Positions 56,632 to 64,000 of a stretch of DNA of 64,000 bases are shown here, one piece after another. The translations under genes and the position numbers were made by a program. The notes beneath the pieces are model-generated. The model ran no database searches. It saw only the letters and a list, made by a program, of their open reading frames with translations, and was not told the origin of the DNA. Source of the stretch: Leptospira sanjuanensis. Its GTDB lineage: Bacteria > Spirochaetota > Leptospiria > Leptospirales > Leptospiraceae. Each line of letters begins with the position of its first letter. Positions within the stretch are counted from its first letter, which is position 1. Location of the stretch: positions 3,548,001-3,612,000 of the forward strand of contig NZ_JAIZBH010000001.1 of assembly GCF_022267375.1 (NCBI RefSeq), given 5' to 3'.

Positions 56632-58656
56632 TTAAACGGAAATTTTTTCTTTCCCTTTGACTTTCGAAATTTCCTTTCGAAAATTTTCATACGGATCTTC
56701 GTTTGTACTTTCGGAAGAAGCGCCCTTACCGGCTTTACCGGACGTTGCTCCCGGATCGGGTTTGGAAGCGAACCAGGAATCCAAATACTTCAAAGCCCTG
56801 GAAATTTTTTCGTTTTGAAAATCCTCGTCTTTGTTTCTGAGTTTGAATTCTAAGTTCTTCTTTTTTTCGGACAATACTTTATGAATTTCTTTCGCGCGAG
56901 ATCGAAACGTTTCGTCGTCCGGATACATCACGATCGAATCGTTCTTATCACCGGCCGGATCGGAAAGAAGTACGAACTTTTCCCGATCGATGATTTGATG
57001 AACCACATCGGAAGAAGTTCCCGGAACTTCAAAGAGAACGTCCTTTAACAACGGGGGAATCATCTTTTGAAAATAATATTGATTCAAAGCCTCGGATACT
57101 TTCGATTTTTGTTCGAGCGCTTTGATTCTTTCTTCTTCTTTTAATTTTTCCTGAATCTTACTTTGTTCCGACTTCAAAACGGCTTCGCGGTTTTTGGATC
57201 TTAAAAAAGATTGTTCGGATCTGATTTTTTCCTTTGCGGATTGAAAGAACATATCCTGTAGCAGCTTTCCGATTCCGAAAAAATCCAGAATCGCAAAATA
57301 CCACGGAAAGTACTCCACATATCCTTTGCGAAGAACCTTTCCGTAACCTTTAACGAATTCTCCGTCTTTGAATACGCCTCGCAGCGCGTCTTCGTTGAGT
57401 TCGATCAAGTTTCGAATGCTCAACACTTTCCAAGCTTCCACCGAAGCAACAGTCGCCAAAGACTTGATTACGGACTTTACCGTTTCGACGTCGATTCTCA
57501 TAAAAGAATGCATCGTCACGCCTTTCGTTTCCCATGTGGAATAGGCGAGATGCATGTCTTCTGTAAAAAGTTTTTTCAACTCGGCGGGAAACGTTCTGAA
57601 TTCTTCATCGGGAATGAATAAGACGAGTTTGTCCCAACGTCCGGTTTGTTTTGCTAGATGATCGCTCATTTCGTGGAACCGATTTCGAATCTGTTCGTGA
57701 TAGGAAAGTCCGAGAGAATTTTCGATTTCATCTCCTAAACTTCGAATCAGCTCCACCCCCATCAGCTTGCGTTTTTGTTTTCTTTCGGGATCGGAATCTA
57801 CGACCTTTTCGATCGCTTCGGCCCTTTTTCTTCCGAAAGAAGTGGTAGGCGTCGCGGAAGGATCGTTCGCGTGAAGCCGTTCCTCGTGCGAAATCATATT
57901 GAAGGCGTCCGATAAAGCCCATTTGTATTTTGGAAAGATCTTCTTAAAATGAAACTCGTCCACGAGTTCGAACAAACTCTGAAGTTCTTTGGACTTTACC
58001 GTAAGATATCCGAACTCCGGTATTTCCCGGATTCTTCCCTTTTTGATCAATCCGTCCGTGATTTCGAACAGCATGTCCTTTACGTAATCCGAATTTAATG
58101 GAATACTAATATACGGAGGTTTGAAAAAATTTTCCGGATTGAAGAAGAGTTTCAATTTCGAAGGATTCTCCCCTTTAAAATCCGCCTCCAAATCTTCCCA
58201 TAAAACTTCCTTCCCGAGAACGGGTCTGCTTTCCAAATACGTAAGAATCGAGTTGATCGAAAGATCGATAAGAGAAAGATAAATGCGCGTTAGATCTCCG
58301 AGTTCCGTATCTGGGTAGGCAACGTAACAAGGTTTTAGTTTTAATTCGGAAGTCGCGGGATCGATATAGAAATAGGCGAACTGAAGAGCGACTCCGTCTT
58401 CCAGCAGACGTTTGATATGAAAAACGACTTCGGCTGTTGTTAGCTCTGCGGCTTCGGGAACTCTGGATTCCACTTGAAATAAGTTTTGAGACTTCGCGTT
58501 TTTATGATTCGTCTGCGAAACTACGGCCTTATAAACGGAGTGCGTAAGTCTATCGTTCAGATAATAACTTACGACTTCGTTGATCTTTTTAACTTTTAAA
58601 AAGTTGGGTTGCGTTTGGTTTCCACCCAACGCTGGATTTAAGGCCGGCTTACTCAT
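56632..58656 (-). CDS. Hypothetical protein, 674 residues
   Basis: I do not recognise a family. The sequence is soluble-looking, with helical and charged segments, especially a Lys/Glu-rich coiled coil near 460-520 (FLRSKNREAVLKSEQSKIQEKLKEEERI) and a polar C-terminus rich in Gly/Ser. No signal peptide or transmembrane span is evident. GGAGAGG precedes the ATG. The short hydrophobic stretch YFPWYFAILDFFGIGKLLQDM may be a peripheral membrane contact. It is transcribed alone and divergent from gpmI. Confidence 0.78.
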   Translation of the reverse strand: MSKPALNPALGGNQTQPNFLKVKKINEVVSYYLNDRLTHSVYKAVVSQTNHKNAKSQNLFQVESRVPEAAELTTAEVVFHIKRLLEDGVALQFAYFYIDPATSELKLKPCYVAYPDTELGDLTRIYLSLIDLSINSILTYLESRPVLGKEVLWEDLEADFKGENPSKLKLFFNPENFFKPPYISIPLNSDYVKDMLFEITDGLIKKGRIREIPEFGYLTVKSKELQSLFELVDEFHFKKIFPKYKWALSDAFNMISHEERLHANDPSATPTTSFGRKRAEAIEKVVDSDPERKQKRKLMGVELIRSLGDEIENSLGLSYHEQIRNRFHEMSDHLAKQTGRWDKLVLFIPDEEFRTFPAELKKLFTEDMHLAYSTWETKGVTMHSFMRIDVETVKSVIKSLATVASVEAWKVLSIRNLIELNEDALRGVFKDGEFVKGYGKVLRKGYVEYFPWYFAILDFFGIGKLLQDMFFQSAKEKIRSEQSFLRSKNREAVLKSEQSKIQEKLKEEERIKALEQKSKVSEALNQYYFQKMIPPLLKDVLFEVPGTSSDVVHQIIDREKFVLLSDPAGDKNDSIVMYPDDETFRSRAKEIHKVLSEKKKNLEFKLRNKDEDFQNEKISRALKYLDSWFASKPDPGATSGKAGKGASSESTNEDPYENFRKEISKVKGKEKISV

Positions 58657-58830
58657 CGCCTCTCCACTGTTAGACTATCTAGATAATTTTCAGATTTTTC
58701 GGAAGGCTTTTCGTTTAATGGTAACTTCAGTTTTTTCATCGGATCTACGAATGGAAAGCAAATTTCCAAGTTTTTTTCAGATTTGATTCTCTTGACTTCT
58801 CGCCTAGCCGACTGGTTCCATGAATCTAAC

Positions 58831-60471
<1,641 letters not shown>

Positions 60472-60515
60472 TCCGAAACAATTTGTTTCTGCGCGGCTAC
60501 TTAGGAAAGTCCTTC

Positions 60516-61754
60516 TTAGGGAAGATCGCGCAGTTTGTTAAACGAAATCGAACAGAAAATCGCGGAAATCAAAATAAAAATTCCCGAAAATCCTAAAGAC
60601 CAAGGTTGTCCGTAAAGATCTGCGAGCCTGCCGGTCAACAAACCGGCGAGCGCCGGAGTCGTCTGAAAGATCAAACTGTAAAAACTCATGACCCGTCCCC
60701 GAACTCCGTCCGGAGTGATCAACTGCAGCGTGGAAGGAATCAACGCACTGAGAAGTCCTCCCAAAATTCCCGTAGTCAATAGAAGCGCCGCCGATAGAAT
60801 CGCGTTTTGAGAATTAGCGATCGCTAATGCGATGATTCCCGTAAGAAAAGTCGCGGCCAACATCACGTAGCCGCGATGAAAACGGTCGTGCAGAAGTCTC
60901 GCTCCGATTCCGCCGATAAACAATCCGAGTCCCAGAGTTCCCATATACAACCCTCTTCCCTGTTCGTTTAACAATAATATGTTTTTTGCGAATTGCGGAA
61001 GAACCACCTGCATCGGTCCAACCATAAAGATCGCGAACGCGGTCAGAATCAAAAGTTCCACGGAGACTTTTTCGGTTTTTAAAAAGAGAAGTCCGGTTTT
61101 CAGTCCTTCCCAGATCGTTTCTTTTTCGACGGAAACCGTTTCCCGAATTTTTACCAGGATTAAAAACAAATATCCGAACAGATACAAAGCGCCGATCGTA
61201 TAAAACAGTATATCCCAATCCTGCTTTTGTTTGATCAAACCTACGATCATCGGAGCCAATCCGAATCCTACGATAATCAGGATGTTCAACATCATCGTTG
61301 CCTTTCCCGTGTCTTTCGCATCGACCAAATTGCCGAGCAATGTCAATCGACCGGGAATCATAAACGTCAGAGCGAGTCCGTTGTATGCGGCAAGAAGAAT
61401 TAAAATCCAACGAAGATCATAGTTCATTCTTCCCGTTCCGATCAGAATTCCGATAATCAATGCGGAAAGAATGTAGTTCGTCTGAAAGAGATACAGAATC
61501 TTCAAACGCGAATATCGATCGAGAACGGCTCCCACAAAAAAACTGAACAAGATCGTGGGCAACACGTTCGCAAAAAAGATCGAACCTGCAAACGTCTGCG
61601 ATCCGGTGATGTCCAGCGAGTATATGATCAAAGAGTAATTGAGCATATTCCCCGCGAGCAAGGTCACTCCCGTATTTGCATAAAAGTACAGAAGACTCTT
61701 TTTGGAAAACGTCTCGTTTTCTTTTTGTGATTGCTGATGTTTGGATTTGTTCAT
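60516..61754 (-). CDS. MFS transporter
   Basis: The 412-residue major facilitator has 12 predicted transmembrane helices, the loop 2-3 region VLDRYSRLKILYLFQTN, which departs from the canonical GxxxDRxGRR only modestly, and RVMSFYSLIFQTTPALAG typical of the enterobactin/drug-exporter subgroup. No substrate can be named. It is the third gene of a minus-strand set (membrane protein, M48 peptidase, MFS) with a 28-base gap to the peptidase gene. Confidence 0.88.
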   Translation of the reverse strand: MNKSKHQQSQKENETFSKKSLLYFYANTGVTLLAGNMLNYSLIIYSLDITGSQTFAGSIFFANVLPTILFSFFVGAVLDRYSRLKILYLFQTNYILSALIIGILIGTGRMNYDLRWILILLAAYNGLALTFMIPGRLTLLGNLVDAKDTGKATMMLNILIIVGFGLAPMIVGLIKQKQDWDILFYTIGALYLFGYLFLILVKIRETVSVEKETIWEGLKTGLLFLKTEKVSVELLILTAFAIFMVGPMQVVLPQFAKNILLLNEQGRGLYMGTLGLGLFIGGIGARLLHDRFHRGYVMLAATFLTGIIALAIANSQNAILSAALLLTTGILGGLLSALIPSTLQLITPDGVRGRVMSFYSLIFQTTPALAGLLTGRLADLYGQPWSLGFSGIFILISAIFCSISFNKLRDLP

Positions 61755-61782
61755 ATTTGATTCTGATCGATCACGGATCGAT

Positions 61783-62685
61783 TTAGGATTTTCGTCCTTC
61801 GATCCATTCTTCGTCGTAGTCTTGTTTTTCGAAGGTGGTTCGCGCCTTCAAGTTTCGCCCGCCTTTGTATCTTCTTTCCTCGGAATGGGAAGACCACCAC
61901 TGATCGGCTTTTTCGGAAAACTTCTCCCTTCTTAAATCCATGTGAGGATGCGATTGAAAGTATTCGCTGATGAGTTTGGCTTTTTTGGTTCCCGACTCGG
62001 GAGAATATTTTTCCAATCGAAGAAACGCAAGTCCCACTCCGTTCGGATCATACATCGTATTCAAGATCAAATCGAACGCGTATTCGTCCGCTTCGTCTTC
62101 CTGCGTTTTGTTGTATGCGTGTCTCGTCATCCATTGAAACGCGAAGTCCGCAAGCTTGCCTAACGTTTCCGTTCCGATCTTTGCAGCCAGCAGTTCGAAG
62201 CGAACGCCGTCCATACAATGCGATTTTTCGATATGACCCACCTCGTGCGCGAGAACGGCCACCAACTCGTGTTCGGACTTGAGAGTCGTCATCAAACCTC
62301 TCGTAACGAAGATCACTCCTCCGGGCAGCGCAAACGCGTTCGGCGATTCTTCTTCCATCACGTAAACCGTGTAATCGAACGGTTTCTGTTTATACGCAGT
62401 GAGAGTTCCGATCAACTGATTTAGATAAACGTAATCTTTGTCGTTCGGATTCTGCATCTCCGTAAATCGTTCACGGATCGCGTCGCCGTATTCCTTTTCG
62501 TCGAGAGAATCAACGGACAAAACTTTCGTTAGCGCGCGGTTCATCGTTCGAATCGGCTTGCCGAGAATCTGGTAAAAGGGAGCTAACGTGGAGTTTCGTT
62601 CCGTTTGAATCTGCTCTTTGTATAATAAGAACATCAGAACGCTTCCAAAACCCAATATCCCTATAAAAAAAATCAATCGTTTCAT
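61783..62685 (-). CDS. M48-family metalloprotease
   Basis: The 300-residue zinc peptidase has an N-terminal transmembrane helix (about 3-21), the zinc motif HEVGH (147-151) in LVAVLAHEVGHIEKSH and the third ligand in EDEADEYAFDLI. The size and anchor resemble BepA/LoiP-like envelope-quality peptidases rather than HtpX, which has more membrane spans. A role in outer-membrane-protein assembly or repair is likely. It starts exactly after the stop of the membrane protein upstream. Confidence 0.92.
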   Translation of the reverse strand: MKRLIFFIGILGFGSVLMFLLYKEQIQTERNSTLAPFYQILGKPIRTMNRALTKVLSVDSLDEKEYGDAIRERFTEMQNPNDKDYVYLNQLIGTLTAYKQKPFDYTVYVMEEESPNAFALPGGVIFVTRGLMTTLKSEHELVAVLAHEVGHIEKSHCMDGVRFELLAAKIGTETLGKLADFAFQWMTRHAYNKTQEDEADEYAFDLILNTMYDPNGVGLAFLRLEKYSPESGTKKAKLISEYFQSHPHMDLRREKFSEKADQWWSSHSEERRYKGGRNLKARTTFEKQDYDEEWIEGRKS

Positions 62686-64000
62686 TTAAAACCGATCCCG
62701 GTATTTGTTATAAATCGTATTCATTAAAAGCAATATACTTCCCACTCCCAAGAACACGACCGCTTTGAGAATCGTTCCGGAAGAAGAAAGGTCGTGAAAG
62801 ATCAACCTTCCCACGCAGAACAACAAAAGTCCCAAGGAAAGATAACGGAACCAGGACTCTTTCAAAAACAATCCTAGCAGGAAGATCAAGAATGCGAGAG
62901 TGGACCAAAGCAAAGTAAGGACCGCGCTCGAAAAGGACCAATAGAGGAATAGAAAAATTCCTATAAAGAAAGGATAATATACCACTCCGTTGAGATAGGT
63001 TCCGGTCTTGTCCGCGATTCCTTTTAAAAAACCGAGGCCGAGCGGAAACCCTATATTCTCCTTTCCGTATCCTCGATAAGCTCGGAACACGAATAAGAAT
63101 AAAAGAAGAATGGTGAGAACGCCGGGGATCCACTTCGCCTGCATCCAATGTGCGACTGGATTGTCTTCGGTCGACACGATAAAGGTCAGATAAAAGCAGG
63201 CAAACAAATGAAATAGAATTCCATACCATCGAAATCTCGAAAGGTTTTCCTGTTTTCGAATCCCAAGTTCCAAAACTCCGAGTGCCGCGACCGCAAACGC
63301 GACGCTGATCCAAGATTCGCTTACGACGGAATAGGAGATCAAACCCAGAAAGAAAAGACAACCTTCGTTTAACAACGGATATACGATCTGCCAAAAACGG
63401 ACGTTTTCAGTTTCTCTAATATTAGAAGTCGCCCAATAAATCCAAACGGACATCCCGAGGACCGCGGTCCAATTGGAAGCCGACAAAAATCCAAGATACA
63501 TATAGGAGGACTGTAAATCCACATAAACGTAATGAACCGTAAACGCGATCAATCCCAGCCAGGAAGCTCGTTTAAGAAAATCGGAAAGGATCGCGATCGA
63601 AAGAGAATCCTTCTTTCTTCCGAAAAATTGCCCGAATTCCAAAAACGAAATCGACAACAAAGCCCAAGCCGGTCCGACGATGAGATTGGAGATCGGATTC
63701 AAAACGTCCTTCGTATAAATATACACACTCAGAACGATTCCGAAAACTCCGAGATAGCCGGGCAATACGTTGTAATACTTTTGAAAGAATCGAAGCGGAG
63801 CTTTCCAAATTCCCGTCCAACCGATAAACGAAGTCTCTAATCCTACCAAACCGATTCTCGGAAAAACGAAAAACACGGAACTCAATTGAACGAAAACGGA
63901 CGCGATCTGAAACCCTCTTTCCTTCCAAGGAAATTCGTTTTGATTCGCAAAGACTGTGGATTCTCCGCCTAAGAAAATTTCCAAATTCGTCCATATGAAA
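62686..64000 (-). CDS. Multi-spanning membrane protein, cut by window edge
   Basis: I do not recognise this protein. At least 432 residues of about ten hydrophobic helices are encoded, with aromatic-rich segments (VYIYTKDVLNP, WTAVLGMSVWIYWATSN). A TTG at 63984 is the first standard start inside the window, but the frame stays open to the edge (FIWTNLEIFLGG), so the gene probably begins beyond 64000. The stop is immediately followed by the M48 gene, suggesting co-translation. Confidence 0.75.
   Translation of the reverse strand, partial: FIWTNLEIFLGGESTVFANQNEFPWKERGFQIASVFVQLSSVFFVFPRIGLVGLETSFIGWTGIWKAPLRFFQKYYNVLPGYLGVFGIVLSVYIYTKDVLNPISNLIVGPAWALLSISFLEFGQFFGRKKDSLSIAILSDFLKRASWLGLIAFTVHYVYVDLQSSYMYLGFLSASNWTAVLGMSVWIYWATSNIRETENVRFWQIVYPLLNEGCLFFLGLISYSVVSESWISVAFAVAALGVLELGIRKQENLSRFRWYGILFHLFACFYLTFIVSTEDNPVAHWMQAKWIPGVLTILLLFLFVFRAYRGYGKENIGFPLGLGFLKGIADKTGTYLNGVVYYPFFIGIFLFLYWSFSSAVLTLLWSTLAFLIFLLGLFLKESWFRYLSLGLLLFCVGRLIFHDLSSSGTILKAVVFLGVGSILLLMNTIYNKYRDRF

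Noticed and set aside
60475..60489. Palindrome GAAACAATTTGTTTC after gpmI
   Set aside because: One-base centre cannot form a terminator loop, no U-tract follows, and no operator logic applies between convergent genes.

Overview
The window is a chromosomal segment of a spirochaete, most probably a pathogenic-clade Leptospira. The clues are lineage-typical proteins (a DUF1554 lipoprotein, DUF5683-like proteins with a PGWGQ motif, two 7TMR-DISM/SpoIIE phosphatases), spirochaete-style lipoboxes, codon use in a mid-40s % G+C genome (my estimate by eye), and densely packed genes in short operons. I saw no rRNA, tRNA, CRISPR array, prophage or complete insertion sequence. Species assignment is not possible from the sequence alone.

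Layout. 1-8.3 kb: 3' part of an RND efflux pump, a DUF5683-like protein, a triple-PAS histidine kinase, a crotonase-family enzyme, DUF3052, SRPBCC and a MarR regulator with a clear promoter/operator. 8.3-19.6 kb: a sulfatase-superfamily lipoprotein, a monoacylglycerol-lipase-like hydrolase followed by a HadA/HadB-like hot-dog dehydratase pair, a 7TMR-DISM PP2C phosphatase, a patatin, a TPR lipoprotein, DUF2062, a ketopantoate-reductase-like enzyme and a secreted lipase. 20-23.8 kb: a tight three-gene operon of a beta-CASP RNA nuclease, an AMP/thymidine-phosphorylase-family enzyme and a PRPP synthetase. 23.8-36 kb: a second PP2C phosphatase, an OmpA protein, CutA, a patatin, GNAT, dihydroorotase, homoserine dehydrogenase, a STAS protein and HflX. 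36-43.2 kb: a HEAT protein, then a minus-strand operon acyl-CoA dehydrogenase-trpE-trpG-ABC exporter-response regulator in which every junction overlaps. 43.7-50.5 kb: thiolase, a protein carrying a dispersed repeat inside its reading frame, a desaturase/TetR pair, rhodanese, ABC-F and a 56-residue protein. 51-54.3 kb: DoxX and an ECF sigma/FecR/DUF5683-like locus. 54.4-64 kb: an ArsR/AHSA1 pair, a DUF1554 lipoprotein, a large unknown protein, GpmI, MFS, M48 peptidase and a membrane protein cut by the window edge.

Together the genes suggest heavy investment in lipid and fatty-acid metabolism (lipase, MAG-lipase-like, two patatins, crotonase, acyl-CoA dehydrogenase, thiolase, HadAB, desaturase), in envelope functions and in signal transduction. 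The observations I rate highest are: (i) a small LK(D/N)G domain shared by the FecR protein, its divergent neighbour and a distant paralogue, around an ECF sigma gene; (ii) the nuclease/AMP-phosphorylase/PRPP-synthetase operon; (iii) a dispersed repeat that has become coding sequence; (iv) a trpE gene whose only good start is a CTG nested in the upstream stop; and (v) two repressor genes (MarR, ArsR) with near-perfect palindromes over the -35 box and apparently leaderless mRNAs.
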